Below are positions 27,191 through 36,215 of a DNA stretch of 64,000 nucleotides, piece by piece. The notes below the pieces were generated by a model that did no database searches, was not told where the DNA came from, and saw nothing but the letters and a program-made list of their open reading frames with translations. Origin of the DNA: Lewinellaceae bacterium. Its GTDB lineage: Bacteria > Bacteroidota > Bacteroidia > Chitinophagales > Saprospiraceae. Position numbers and translations under genes: made by a program. Location: NCBI GenBank assembly GCA_020636225.1, contig JACJYI010000006.1, positions 395,704 to 459,703 on the forward strand, given 5' to 3'. How positions within the stretch are numbered: the first letter of the stretch is position 1; each line of letters begins with the position of its first letter.

Positions 27191-28231
27191 ATGGCTAAGC
27201 AATATTTCCTTTCTCTCCTCCTGATCGCCGGCCTGATGTCGGCTTGTGAGGACAGTGCTGTGGGCCCGACCCTCAGCATCAATTCGTCGCCAACGCTCAC
27301 CAGTCCGACAGCCGGTGCCAATATCGTGCTTACGGAAGCTACTGCAGGTGATGCGTTCGACATTACCTGGACGGCTGCCGATTTCGGATTCCAAGCGGCT
27401 GTGACCTATACAGTAGAGCTGGATCTCGCCGGCAATTCCTTTGCCGATCCGGTTGTCCTGGGTTCCACCTCTGGCACCGCCCTCAACCTGACCCAGCAGG
27501 ATGTCAACACAGCCCTGTTCATCACCAAGGGCCTGGTCGGTGAAAAGGAGGCGGATGTCGAGATGCGCGTACGGGCGGTGGTCAACTCGGATGTCGCGGC
27601 GATCTATTCTGCTCCCGTGAGCATGAAGATGACTCCGTATACCATCGTGATCGTCTATCCGCAGTTGCAGGTGCCGGGCAGTTACCAGAGCTGGGACCCT
27701 GCGAACAATACCACGGTGATCTACTCCCTGAAGTCGAATGGAAAGTTTGAGGGATACATCCATTTCCAGGATGACAATACCAAGTTCAAATTCACCGATG
27801 GACCCAGCTGGGATATTAACTGGGGAGATACTGGCGGAGACGGTACTCTGGATGCAGGCGGAACTGATATTGAGGCGGGACCTGCGGGCACCTATAAGCT
27901 CAATGTGGACATCAATGCCCTGACCTATTCCGCAGTGCTGACCAATTGGGGTGTGATCGGCTCGGCTACCCCCAATGGTTGGGGTGATCCTGACCAGGAT
28001 ATGACCTATGATCCGGCTACGCGCCTGCATACGATCACCCTGGACCTGGTTGCCGGGGAGATCAAGTTCCGGGCGAACGATGACTGGGCCATCAACTACG
28101 GTGACGATGGAGCGGATGGTCGCCTGGATTTCAATGCGCCGAGCAATATCGCCATCGCCGAAGCGGGTAACTATACCATTTCCATGAATCTGCGAGGCCC
28201 GATCTATACCTACACGATCGTGAAGAACTGA
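27191..28231 (+). CDS. susE: SusE/SusF-family outer-membrane glycan-binding lipoprotein
   Basis: The 346-residue protein has a lipoprotein signal (LIAGLMSAC), an N-terminal Ig-like SusE domain (about residues 25-150: ..LTSPTAGANIVLTEA..FDITWTAADFG) and two C-terminal SusE/F beta-sandwich domains (about 156-250 and 250-346) with Trp and aromatic residues placed for glycan stacking (SYQSWDP, TPNGWGDPDQ). It sits 53 bases after susD and probably binds the same glycan on the cell surface to concentrate it for SusC/D. The start at 27191 puts the signal directly at the N-terminus; a frame to 27152 adds 13 unlikely residues. A strong terminator follows. Confidence 0.92.
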   Translation: MAKQYFLSLLLIAGLMSACEDSAVGPTLSINSSPTLTSPTAGANIVLTEATAGDAFDITWTAADFGFQAAVTYTVELDLAGNSFADPVVLGSTSGTALNLTQQDVNTALFITKGLVGEKEADVEMRVRAVVNSDVAAIYSAPVSMKMTPYTIVIVYPQLQVPGSYQSWDPANNTTVIYSLKSNGKFEGYIHFQDDNTKFKFTDGPSWDINWGDTGGDGTLDAGGTDIEAGPAGTYKLNVDINALTYSAVLTNWGVIGSATPNGWGDPDQDMTYDPATRLHTITLDLVAGEIKFRANDDWAINYGDDGADGRLDFNAPSNIAIAEAGNYTISMNLRGPIYTYTIVKN

Positions 28232-28263
28232 TCAGCATTCTTCCCTCCACCTGATCGAACCAG

Positions 28264-28296
28264 GCGGCATCCCTTTTGGGGATGCCGCCTTTTTTC
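28264..28296 (+). terminator. Rho-independent terminator of susCDE operon
   Basis: A near-perfect hairpin (GGCGGCATCCC, short TTTT loop, GGGATGCCGCC) followed by a run of Ts, 33 bases after the susE stop. Confidence 0.9.
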
Positions 28297-28385
28297 ATTC
28301 GGTAGGATCCGGATCACCTGGCAGGAGAATGAATCGTTTCCGTGTCCTGCACTTCCTTTTCCGCACGGGGTGCCTGCAGGACATA

Positions 28386-28414
28386 AAAAAAGGACCATCC
28401 GGTCTGGACGGTCC
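28386..28414 (-). terminator. Rho-independent terminator after tRNA-Cys
   Basis: On the minus strand GGACCGTCC and GGATGGTCC pair across a short loop (one G-U pair) and run into seven Ts. It lies 7 bases beyond the 3' end of the tRNA. Confidence 0.85.
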
Positions 28415-28420
28415 TCTTCG

Positions 28421-28491
28421 AGGTCACGAGCGGATTCGAACCGCTGTACGAGGTTTTGCAGACCTCTGCCTAGCCACTCGGCCACGTGACC
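28421..28491 (-). tRNA. tRNA-Cys (GCA)
   Basis: The 71-base cloverleaf has acceptor arms GGTCACG and CGTGACC with discriminator T (U73, the Cys identity base). Its anticodon stem AGGT/ACCT encloses the loop CTGCAAA (anticodon GCA), and the T-arm contains GGTTCGAATCC. The 3' CCA is not encoded. It is followed by its own terminator. It is the only RNA gene of this type seen in the window. Confidence 0.95.
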
Positions 28492-28651
28492 CTGTTGGGG
28501 GCACAAATATAGGAGAAAACTCCAATGGATGCCATAGGCAAGCGCATTTTCGTCTGTACATGGCCTGTCGGCCATCCCGGGACGCTGCCCGGCTTCTCTC
28601 CTGTATGGTCCTTGATACGCACCCTTCTGGAAAAAGTTTCCCGGGAGTCGA

Positions 28652-30442
28652 TCAAAACGTGATTTTCTGGATTCGCCTGACCAGTCGGACCATGACCAGG
28701 CCGGTGACCAGGGACACCAGTGCAGCTGGGAGGACCATCCCCCATCGCCCGTACAGCAGATATCCGATGGTGAACAGGACCGCATAGACCAGCATGCAGC
28801 CCACCACCATGGCCAGGATCTGCAAGGGCAGCCGCCCGGGATTGATCTGCTCGGTGGTCAGTGTGGCATCCATGATCCCTTGTCGGATCACCGGACGCCA
28901 ACCGACCGATGCCGGACGGATCAGCCGGTAGAAGCGGGTGAGGACCACCTGTGATTCGGGGGCTGTCAGCAGCGTTACCAGTACCCATCCGACCGTGGTC
29001 AGCAGGACGCCGATCACCAGTTCGATATGATCCGGAAGGGGCTCCAGCCCCAGTCGATGATGCACGAAGGCAAAGTAGAGAGCAATGACGAAGGAGATCA
29101 CCATGCCGGCGATCTCCGTCCAGGCGTTGATCCGCCACCAGAACCAGCGCAGGATATAGATCAGGCCGGTGCCGGCACCGATCTGCAGCAGGATGCTGAA
29201 GGCTTCCAGGGCACTGCTCAACAACAGGCTGAGCAGCATGGCCAGGACCATCAGGATGAGGGTTGACCAGCGGCCGACATTGACCTGCTCTTTGGCCCCG
29301 GCCTCCGGGCGGATATACCGAACCCAGAAATCATTGACCAGATAGGAGGCTCCCCAGTTGAGATGGGTCGAGATGGTGCTCATGAAGGCGGCGATCAGGC
29401 TGGTGGCCACCAGGCCCAGCAGGCCGGCCGGCAGCAACATCAGCATGGCCGGATAGGCCAGGTCGTCCTGTACGACCTTGCTGTCCAGGTGTGGAAATGC
29501 GCTTTGCAGGGAAGCAAGATCGGGATAGAGGATCATCGAGGCCAGGGCGACCAGGATCCAGGGCCAGGGTCGCAGGGCATAGTGGGCGATGTTGAACAGG
29601 AGGACCGCGCCCAGGGCATGTTGCTCGTTTTTCGCTGCCAGCATGCGCTGGGCGGCATACCCGCCTCCACCTGGTTCGGCACCGGGATACCAGACACTCC
29701 ACCATTGTACCGCAATGGGAATGAGCAGGAGGGGAATGTAGACGGACGGATCGCTGAGGTCGGGGATCAGGTCGAGGGTAGTGGTGCCGGAAAAATGGCT
29801 GACCAGTCCGGAGAGGCCACCGACAGCAGGTTGGTCGAGGGCGATCACTGCAGCGATGATGGCCCCGCCCATCGCCAGGAAGAACATCAGGAAGTCGGTC
29901 CACAACACCCCGCGCAATCCTCCCAGTGCGGAATAGACCAGGGTGACCGATCCGGCGATCAGGACAGTTTGCCAGGGGCTCCAGCCAAGGAGCACACCGC
30001 CGATCTTGATCCCGGCCAGCATGACCGTGGCCATGATCATCACATTGAAGATGACCCCCAGGTATATGGCGCGGAATCCCCGCAGGAAGGCAGCCGGGCG
30101 ACCTCCGTAGCGGAGCTCATAGAACTCGAGGTCGGTGAGGACCCCGGAACGGCGCCACAGTCGGGCGTAAACGAACACCGTCAGCATGCCTGTCAACAGA
30201 AACGCCCACCAGAGCCAGTTGCCACTCACCCCGTGTTGCCGGACGATGTTGGTGACCAGGTTGGGGGTATCTGCCGAGAAGGTCGTAGCGACAATGGAGA
30301 TGCCCAGCAGCCACCAGGGCATCTGGCGGCCGGACAGAAAGAACTCTTCGGCATTCTGTCCGGCCTTGCGGCTGGACCAGAGTCCGATGACCAATGTGAT
30401 GGCCAGGAAGGCCAGGAGGATCCCCCAGTCCAGCCCGGTCAT
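28652..30442 (-). CDS. sodium/solute symporter (SSS family), larger subtype
   Basis: The 596-residue membrane protein carries the SSS N-terminal pattern (EEFFLSGRQMPWWLLGISIVATTFSADTPN) and GGLRGVLWTDFLMFF in the mid region. It has two or three additional hydrophobic segments near the C-terminus compared with the 519-residue symporter of the beta-galactosidase operon. The DTPN and WYPGAEPGGGG segments are typical of the long Bacteroidota SSS proteins of unknown substrate. The start overlaps the end of lgt by 4 bases, so it is transcribed after lgt. Substrate cannot be deduced from context. Confidence 0.88.
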   Translation of the reverse strand: MTGLDWGILLAFLAITLVIGLWSSRKAGQNAEEFFLSGRQMPWWLLGISIVATTFSADTPNLVTNIVRQHGVSGNWLWWAFLLTGMLTVFVYARLWRRSGVLTDLEFYELRYGGRPAAFLRGFRAIYLGVIFNVMIMATVMLAGIKIGGVLLGWSPWQTVLIAGSVTLVYSALGGLRGVLWTDFLMFFLAMGGAIIAAVIALDQPAVGGLSGLVSHFSGTTTLDLIPDLSDPSVYIPLLLIPIAVQWWSVWYPGAEPGGGGYAAQRMLAAKNEQHALGAVLLFNIAHYALRPWPWILVALASMILYPDLASLQSAFPHLDSKVVQDDLAYPAMLMLLPAGLLGLVATSLIAAFMSTISTHLNWGASYLVNDFWVRYIRPEAGAKEQVNVGRWSTLILMVLAMLLSLLLSSALEAFSILLQIGAGTGLIYILRWFWWRINAWTEIAGMVISFVIALYFAFVHHRLGLEPLPDHIELVIGVLLTTVGWVLVTLLTAPESQVVLTRFYRLIRPASVGWRPVIRQGIMDATLTTEQINPGRLPLQILAMVVGCMLVYAVLFTIGYLLYGRWGMVLPAALVSLVTGLVMVRLVRRIQKITF

Positions 30443-31599
30443 GCCGCCTTGGATTGACCTCGTTTCCAGAAGACCAGGATCCCGGCCAGGCCGACAAAGA
30501 AGAGGATCACCGCGATGACCTCCGCCTGGGTGGCCTGCCAGCCCAGGACATCGAACTTCTGGTTGACCCGGATCTTTTCAATGAAAAAGCGTTCCACGGC
30601 GATCAGGAGGACATAGACGAAGAAGAGCACCCCGGGGTAGCTGATCCGTTTGCGCAAGGCCCACAGGATGCCCAGGATGACCAGGCCCAGCATGGTCTCG
30701 TAAAAGGGGGTCGGATAGACCAGTTCGGGCAGCCGTTCGCAGAACTGCCAGGTGCAGCCGTCGATAGCCACCCCTTCATGGATCACATTGTGCGGATAGT
30801 CGAAGGCCCACATCCAATCGGGGAGGAACCACCAGTCGGGTATGGGATGGGGATTGGGAATGCCCCAGTCGCCGTCGCCGGACAGTTGGCAGCCCACCCG
30901 ACCAACGGCATAGCCGGTGATCAGAGCCGGGGCCACGGCGTCCATCACGTGGATGCCCGGAATGCCCTTCCAGCGCACATAGCTGTACACCCCGACGAAG
31001 CCCATGATCAATCCGCCGAAGATATTCAGGCCAGCCCCGGAGAAGATCTGCCCCATGGGGTCGTTGATCAGGGCAGCGGGATCCTCCAGGATGGAGAAGA
31101 GCTTGGCGCCACCGACGCCGGACAGACCGGCGATCATGGCCATGTCCCACACCCGGTCATGGGGCCAGACCTGCACGGTCCGCTGTTCGCCGGGGCCTTT
31201 GGCACTGGTCCGTTGCCACCATTTCCATCCGCCGAAGATGGCCAGTCCGATCAGGCCACCCAGGGCATGCCCCTTGGAGGACAGGATGATGCTCGCCGCG
31301 TCCTGCTGGAAGGCGGCGGCATGTTGCCAGGCATAAACCCCCTTGTAACCGATCAGGAATCCGAAGACGGCATTCCAGATCACATCGTTCCAGGAAGGTG
31401 GGGCACCGACCAGGGTGGTCACGCTGGTCGGCTGGAACAGGCCTTCATCGCCCTTTCGTTTGAGCTCCAGGGCAAAGACCCACCCGGCGGCCAGGAAGGC
31501 CAGGGCAAGAAAGAGTCCGAACGTCTGGATGATGGAGAGGAAGTTGTCGGGGCCCCAGCCGGTGACGGCATGGACGAGGTAACTGAGGTTTGGATACAT
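30439..31599 (-). CDS. lgt: prolipoprotein diacylglyceryl transferase, long Bacteroidota form
   Basis: The 386-residue inner-membrane enzyme adds diacylglycerol from phosphatidylglycerol to the lipobox Cys of prolipoproteins, the first step needed for the many lipoproteins in this window. The Lgt signature is visible as YAVGRVGCQLSGDGDWG with its essential Arg. A SSKGHALGGLIG segment holds the catalytic-region His, and VERFFIEKIR lies near the end. It is about 90 residues longer than the E. coli enzyme, mainly in the region around residues 55-75 and between helices (WQRTSAKGPGEQ...). A TAAATTTG promoter box lies 7 bases upstream of the start. The symporter gene follows with a 4-base overlap. 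Confidence 0.9.
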   Translation of the reverse strand: MYPNLSYLVHAVTGWGPDNFLSIIQTFGLFLALAFLAAGWVFALELKRKGDEGLFQPTSVTTLVGAPPSWNDVIWNAVFGFLIGYKGVYAWQHAAAFQQDAASIILSSKGHALGGLIGLAIFGGWKWWQRTSAKGPGEQRTVQVWPHDRVWDMAMIAGLSGVGGAKLFSILEDPAALINDPMGQIFSGAGLNIFGGLIMGFVGVYSYVRWKGIPGIHVMDAVAPALITGYAVGRVGCQLSGDGDWGIPNPHPIPDWWFLPDWMWAFDYPHNVIHEGVAIDGCTWQFCERLPELVYPTPFYETMLGLVILGILWALRKRISYPGVLFFVYVLLIAVERFFIEKIRVNQKFDVLGWQATQAEVIAVILFFVGLAGILVFWKRGQSKAA

Positions 31600-31606
31600 G
31601 GTGGGG

Positions 31607-31614
31607 CAAATTTA
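31607..31614 (-). promoter_or_regulatory. TAnnTTTG box immediately upstream of lgt
   Basis: The minus strand reads TAAATTTG, an exact match to the Bacteroidota -7 box, ending 7 bases before the lgt start codon, so the mRNA leader would be very short. Confidence 0.5.
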
Positions 31615-31786
31615 GGCAATGCCAAATTAGGCAGAGCGACACATTTTTTCATGGTTCAGGCAACTCAACTAGATCTTCGGGCATCATTGCAGTGATTCGC
31701 TTATATTTAAAGCCGGTTATTCCATGGCTGATCCCGTAACCGACCTCAGCCATCAGTCATTCACACTTCACCCTCAACTCAGGATC

Positions 31787-33460
31787 ATGGATCGTAGATC
31801 GACACTGGAAGTCCTCTTCACCGGTCGGAATTCCACCAGGCAGAGAACGGCCATCCAAAAGACCGCCGGCGGAGGCGGCACCCTGGCTCCCTATACCGGG
31901 CCATGGAATGCCACCACGGCTGCCCACCTGCTTCGCCGGACCACCTTTGGCCCTACCCAGGGCGAACTCGACCAGGCCGTCCAGAACGGACTCTCCTGGA
32001 CATTGAACGAATTGTTCAAGAAGGAGCCACTGCCTACCCCTCCGATCAACTATTATTTCAATGACGATCCCTATGTCCCGATCGGCAGTACCTGGATCGA
32101 TGCACCCTACAGTGCTTCCGCCAACCTGAAGACACATCGGAACAACTCCCTCTTTGCCTGGACGGTGGGGATCATGCTTGGGAACGGATTGCGGTTGAGA
32201 GAAAAAATGACCCTCTTCTGGCACAACCACTTTGTGACCTCCCGGATCGATGTCAACGACCCCAAGTATACCTATATCTACATCTCCCTGTTGCGCGAGA
32301 ATGCCCTGGGAAACTTTCGCGAACTGACCAAGCAGATCACGGTCGATCCCTCTATGCTGCGCTACCTCAATGGCAACCAGAGCACGGCGGCCAAGCCGAA
32401 TGAGAACTATGCGCGGGAAGTGATGGAGCTCTTCACGATCGGCAAGGGTCCCCAGGTCGGCCCTGGCGATTATACCAACTATACGGAAGATGACGTCCTG
32501 GCCCTGGCCCGGGTGTTCACGGGATGGCGCGAACGAGGGTATAATACCCAAACGCCCGGCGTCCCCGTCGAATCGTATTATACGGACAGCCGCCACGACA
32601 AGACCACCAAGCAGTTGTCCCATCGCTTCAACAATGCCGTGATCACCAACGGCGGTGACCAGGAATACAAGACAGCCATCGATATCATCTTCCAACAGGA
32701 TGAATGTGCCCGATATATCTGCCGGAAACTGTATCGTTGGTTCGTGTACTATGAGATCGATGCCGATGTCGAGGCCAATGTCATCGAGCCCATGGCGCAG
32801 ACGTTGATCCAGCATGACTACGATATCAGCTGGCCCCTGTTCGCCCTGTTGCAAAGCGAGCATTTCTATGACGATTGCATTCGTGGGGCGATGATCAAGC
32901 ATCCCATCGACTTTGTGATGACCATGCTCCGTCAGGGTGGGTGGTTTCCGGGGGATGACCTGAATACCAAATACCGCTGGTGGCGGTTGGTCTATACCAA
33001 TTTCGACCTCTTGCAAATGCCGTACTATGCCCCGCCCAGTGTGGCCGGCTGGAAAGCCTGGTACCAGGAGCCGACCTATTACCAGGGATGGCTCAACTCG
33101 GTGACCCTGCCCAACCGGGCCAATGTCGCCAAGACCATGACCGGACGAGGCATCAAGTTGGGAAACCTCTATGCTCCGTTGCCTCTGCTCGACTGGGTGG
33201 CTTCCCTGGATGATCCCTATGACCCGATCGCCCTGATCGACGAACTGGCGGCGCAATTGTTTCCGCGCAACATCTCGGACAAGAAAAAGGAATATCTCCT
33301 GGAAGTCTTGTTGCCCGGCCTGCCTGAATATGAGTGGACGGTGGAATACGGCGATTATCTGGCCAATCCCAATGATGAGGATCTGGAGAAAGCGGTGGTC
33401 AACAAGTTGAGTAACCTCATCTCCACCATGATGCAGATGCCCGAATATCAACTCAGCTGA
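31787..33460 (+). CDS. DUF1800 domain protein
   Basis: The 557-residue protein has the DUF1800 motifs: HLLRRTTFGPTQGELDQAV near the N-terminus, LREKMTLFWHNHFVTS, ENYAREVMELFTIG, and DVLALARVFTGWRE. DUF1800 proteins are typically exported and encoded immediately before a DUF1501 protein, as here (23-base gap). Their biochemical role is unknown, although a part in handling extracellular polymers has been suggested. No classical signal peptide is seen. The ATG at 31787 (MDRRSTLEVL) is chosen because the codons between 31724 and 31787 look non-coding; the longer form is possible. Confidence 0.88.
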   Translation: MDRRSTLEVLFTGRNSTRQRTAIQKTAGGGGTLAPYTGPWNATTAAHLLRRTTFGPTQGELDQAVQNGLSWTLNELFKKEPLPTPPINYYFNDDPYVPIGSTWIDAPYSASANLKTHRNNSLFAWTVGIMLGNGLRLREKMTLFWHNHFVTSRIDVNDPKYTYIYISLLRENALGNFRELTKQITVDPSMLRYLNGNQSTAAKPNENYAREVMELFTIGKGPQVGPGDYTNYTEDDVLALARVFTGWRERGYNTQTPGVPVESYYTDSRHDKTTKQLSHRFNNAVITNGGDQEYKTAIDIIFQQDECARYICRKLYRWFVYYEIDADVEANVIEPMAQTLIQHDYDISWPLFALLQSEHFYDDCIRGAMIKHPIDFVMTMLRQGGWFPGDDLNTKYRWWRLVYTNFDLLQMPYYAPPSVAGWKAWYQEPTYYQGWLNSVTLPNRANVAKTMTGRGIKLGNLYAPLPLLDWVASLDDPYDPIALIDELAAQLFPRNISDKKKEYLLEVLLPGLPEYEWTVEYGDYLANPNDEDLEKAVVNKLSNLISTMMQMPEYQLS

Positions 33461-33483
33461 TCATTCCCGAAAAATCAACTCTG

Positions 33484-35058
33484 ATGAAAAGAAGAACCTT
33501 TCTCCAGCATACCTCCACAGCCGCAGTGACCCTGCCCCTTGTGCTCAATGGCAACAAGCTGTCGGCTTTTACCCAGCACGCCCTGTTCAAGGGGATGCAG
33601 CAGGATTCTGACAAGGTCCTGGTCCTCATCCAGATGAACGGGGGAAATGATGGCCTGAACATGGTCCTGCCGCTGGATCAGTACAGCAACCTCTTCCTGG
33701 CCCGGGAGAACATCCTGATCCCGGAGACCTCAGCACTCAAGTTGACCGACAAGACCGGGTTACATCCGGCGATGTCCGGTTTGCATCAAACCTATATGAA
33801 TGGCCAGTTGGCCGTCTTCCAGGGGGTCGGGTATCCCAACCAGAACCGATCCCATTTCCGATCAACGGACATCTGGCAAAGCGCCTCCGGTGCCACCGAA
33901 GTGATCAACACAGGCTGGCTCGGCCGCCATTTCGATGATTATGCTGTCGGTTATCCGGACGGTTATCCCAATGCCCAGTATCCGGATCCCTTTGCGATCA
34001 CCATCGGCTCGACGGTCAATGAGACCTGCCAGGGCAACCTGTCCAATTACTCCCTGGCCCTCACCAATCCATTCGGCCTGTCGCCGCTGCTGGAGGATGA
34101 CGATACAACATCGGATCCGACCCAGTGCTACGGCAAGGAGATCGCCTTTGTGCGGACGTCCATCGCTCAGACCAATGCTTACTCGGAGGTGATCACCGCG
34201 GCCGCCGAACAAGGAGCCAATATGGTGGAGTATCCGGCCGACAACAACCTCGCCGGTCAGTTGAAGACCATTGCCCTCCTGATCTCCGGCGGGCTGAAGA
34301 CCAGGGTGTACATCGCCAATATCGGCGGATTTGACACCCATGCCAACCAGGTCAACATCGGGGACACCACGACCGGTGGGCATGCCACATTGCTCAACCG
34401 GCTTTCCGAGGCGATCACCCTGTTCCAGCAGGATCTCACCGCCCAGAAGCTGGACCAGCGGGTGGTGGGCATGACCTTCTCCGAGTTTGGTCGGCGGATC
34501 AAGTCCAACGGTGCCAATGGTACCGACCATGGATCGGCGGCTCCTCTGTTCGTGTTCGGTTCCTGCGTGAACAGCCGGATATTCGGCCAGAACCCCACGA
34601 TCACCGACAATGTCGGCGACCAGGAAGGCTTGGCCATGCAGATCGACTTCCGGTCCATCTATGGCTCCCTGCTGAACCAGTGGTTCGGAGTGCCGACGGC
34701 AGATGTCAAGGCACTGCTCAATGATGCCTATTCCGAGATCCCCCTCATCCGCGGTTGCGAGACCAAGGAATATGAACTGGATCCGGATTATGCCGAACCG
34801 GTTGACAGTCCGTTCAACAACAGTCCGAATCCATTCACGGGCAGTACCCAGATCACCTTCCAGAGCGCTGGTGAGCGGGTGCACCTCAGTGTGATGAACA
34901 GCGGTGGATACACGGTCAGTGTGTTGGTCGACAAGTATCTGGAAGCGGGCAACTATACGGTACCCTTCGATGCATCGGGCCTGCCCAGGGGCAACTATTT
35001 TGCCTACCTGCGCACACCGAAGCGTCAGCAATCCCTGACCATGATCATGCAGCGATAG
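33484..35058 (+). CDS. DUF1501 protein with Tat-like signal and T9SS type A sorting domain
   Basis: The 524-residue protein begins with MKRRTFLQHTSTAAVTLPLV, a Tat-type leader (RRTFL). The DUF1501 core shows VLVLIQMNGGNDGLNMVLPL, NRSHFRSTDIWQSA and GMTFSEFGRRIKSNGANGTDHG, a sulfatase/alkaline-phosphatase-like fold that often binds metal. The last roughly 75 residues (from NNSPNPFTGSTQITF to the end) form a T9SS type A C-terminal sorting domain, so the protein should be secreted through the type IX system and attached to the surface. It is co-transcribed with the DUF1800 gene and followed by a terminator. Function unknown. Confidence 0.88.
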   Translation: MKRRTFLQHTSTAAVTLPLVLNGNKLSAFTQHALFKGMQQDSDKVLVLIQMNGGNDGLNMVLPLDQYSNLFLARENILIPETSALKLTDKTGLHPAMSGLHQTYMNGQLAVFQGVGYPNQNRSHFRSTDIWQSASGATEVINTGWLGRHFDDYAVGYPDGYPNAQYPDPFAITIGSTVNETCQGNLSNYSLALTNPFGLSPLLEDDDTTSDPTQCYGKEIAFVRTSIAQTNAYSEVITAAAEQGANMVEYPADNNLAGQLKTIALLISGGLKTRVYIANIGGFDTHANQVNIGDTTTGGHATLLNRLSEAITLFQQDLTAQKLDQRVVGMTFSEFGRRIKSNGANGTDHGSAAPLFVFGSCVNSRIFGQNPTITDNVGDQEGLAMQIDFRSIYGSLLNQWFGVPTADVKALLNDAYSEIPLIRGCETKEYELDPDYAEPVDSPFNNSPNPFTGSTQITFQSAGERVHLSVMNSGGYTVSVLVDKYLEAGNYTVPFDASGLPRGNYFAYLRTPKRQQSLTMIMQR

Positions 35059-35081
35059 ATCGCAGCAAGGTTGGGATGAAG

Positions 35082-35115
35082 AAAGCCGGCTCATGGTTCC
35101 ATGAGCCGGCTTTTG
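35082..35115 (+). terminator. Rho-independent terminator after DUF1800/DUF1501 pair
   Basis: A perfect 15-bp stem (AAAGCCGGCTCATGG with CCATGAGCCGGCTTT) and a 2-base loop followed by Ts, 24 bases beyond the stop. The A-tract on the other side would let it act in both directions. Confidence 0.9.
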
Positions 35116-35167
35116 CATCAGGGGTCTTTTTTCATGCTGATTTCATATTGTCCATCCTTTCACACCT

Positions 35168-35175
35168 TACCTTTG
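35168..35175 (+). promoter_or_regulatory. TAnnTTTG box 4 bases before the tsaC start
   Basis: TACCTTTG matches the Bacteroidota -7 consensus exactly and ends 4 bases before the ATG at 35180, the same spacing as at gpmI. An ATTG 17 bases further up could serve as a weak -33 element. Confidence 0.55.
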
Positions 35176-35179
35176 CAGG

Positions 35180-36148
35180 ATGGCATTCCAAACAGCAACA
35201 GGACAGGACCTACGACTCGCGGCAGACTGGCTGCGCCGCAGCGAGTTGGTGGCCATTCCCACTGAAACGGTCTATGGACTGGCTGGGAATGCCCTGGACG
35301 ACCGTGCCATTGTGAAGATCTTCGAGACCAAGGAACGCCCTCTGTACAATCCCTTGATCATCCATGTCGGTCATCCCGATCAGATCAACGACCTGATCGT
35401 TTCGCCGGATGCCGAGGTCCGGGCCCTGATCGATGCCTTCTGGCCGGGGCCGCTGACCCTGCTGCTGGACCGCACCTCTCGTGTGCCGGACCTGGTCTGT
35501 GCCGGCCTGCCCCGGGTAGCCGTGCGCATGCCCGACCATGGCCTGACCCTGGCCCTGATCCAGACCTGTGGATTCCCCCTGGCAGCACCCAGTGCCAATT
35601 TGTTCGGTCGGATCAGCCCGACCACGGCGGAGCATGTCAAGAGCCAGTTGGCCGGTCGCATCCCCTATATCCTGGATGGAGGTCCTTGCCGGGTCGGGGT
35701 TGAGTCGACCATCCTGGGCCGGGAGGACGGTGTCTGGAAGATCTACCGCCGCGGGGGGGTGACCATGGCCGACCTGGAACCGGTGATCGGTCCGGTGGAG
35801 GTGGTTACCACATCCGAAGTACCCGAAGCACCCGGGATGCTGCCATGGCACTATGCGCCGGAAACCCCTCTCACGATCGGCGACACCCCTCCTGCAGAGG
35901 CCAAACGGGTGGGATGGTTGCGATTCCGGAAAGCCATGCCGGGTGTACCCGAAGAGCATCAGTTCATCCTGGCTCCAGACGGCGATCTGCGGTCGGCTGC
36001 CCGGCGGTTGTACGAGGGGCTGCATCATCTGGATGCCCTGCATCTGGACCAGCTTCTGGCCGAGCCCGTGCCGGAAGAGGGCATCGGCCGGGCGATCAAT
36101 GACCGACTGCGTCGGGCTGCAACGCCCCGCCATCCGGATAGCATTTGA
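35180..36148 (+). CDS. tsaC: threonylcarbamoyl-AMP synthase (Sua5/YrdC type)
   Basis: The 322-residue enzyme makes threonylcarbamoyl-AMP from Thr, bicarbonate and ATP for t6A37 modification of ANN-decoding tRNAs. The YrdC domain (about 8-200) shows VAIPTETVYGLAGNA, KERPLYNPLIIH, FWPGPLTLLL, VAVRMPDH and PSANLFGRISPTTAEHV. A C-terminal Sua5 domain (about 215-320) follows, so this is the two-domain Sua5 form rather than the short TsaC. The start directly follows a TAnnTTTG box. It is followed 67 bases later by the CpcT/CpeT-like gene. Confidence 0.93.
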   Translation: MAFQTATGQDLRLAADWLRRSELVAIPTETVYGLAGNALDDRAIVKIFETKERPLYNPLIIHVGHPDQINDLIVSPDAEVRALIDAFWPGPLTLLLDRTSRVPDLVCAGLPRVAVRMPDHGLTLALIQTCGFPLAAPSANLFGRISPTTAEHVKSQLAGRIPYILDGGPCRVGVESTILGREDGVWKIYRRGGVTMADLEPVIGPVEVVTTSEVPEAPGMLPWHYAPETPLTIGDTPPAEAKRVGWLRFRKAMPGVPEEHQFILAPDGDLRSAARRLYEGLHHLDALHLDQLLAEPVPEEGIGRAINDRLRRAATPRHPDSI

Positions 36149-36203
36149 TGGCATCCGGGTGAATATCCGGGGAAGGACTTCGGCAGGGCTGAGGATGAAT
36201 CTT

Positions 36204-36211
36204 TACCTTTA
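36204..36211 (+). promoter_or_regulatory. TAnnTTTG-like box 4 bases before the cpcT/cpeT-like gene
   Basis: TACCTTTA differs from the -7 consensus only in its last base and again ends 4 bases before the ATG, the third case of this spacing in the window. Confidence 0.45.
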
Positions 36212-36215
36212 GCCA

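Noticed and set aside
28421..28491. tRNA-Cys as the attachment site of an integrated island
   Set aside because: No integrase and no repeat of the tRNA 3' end was seen on either side within the window.
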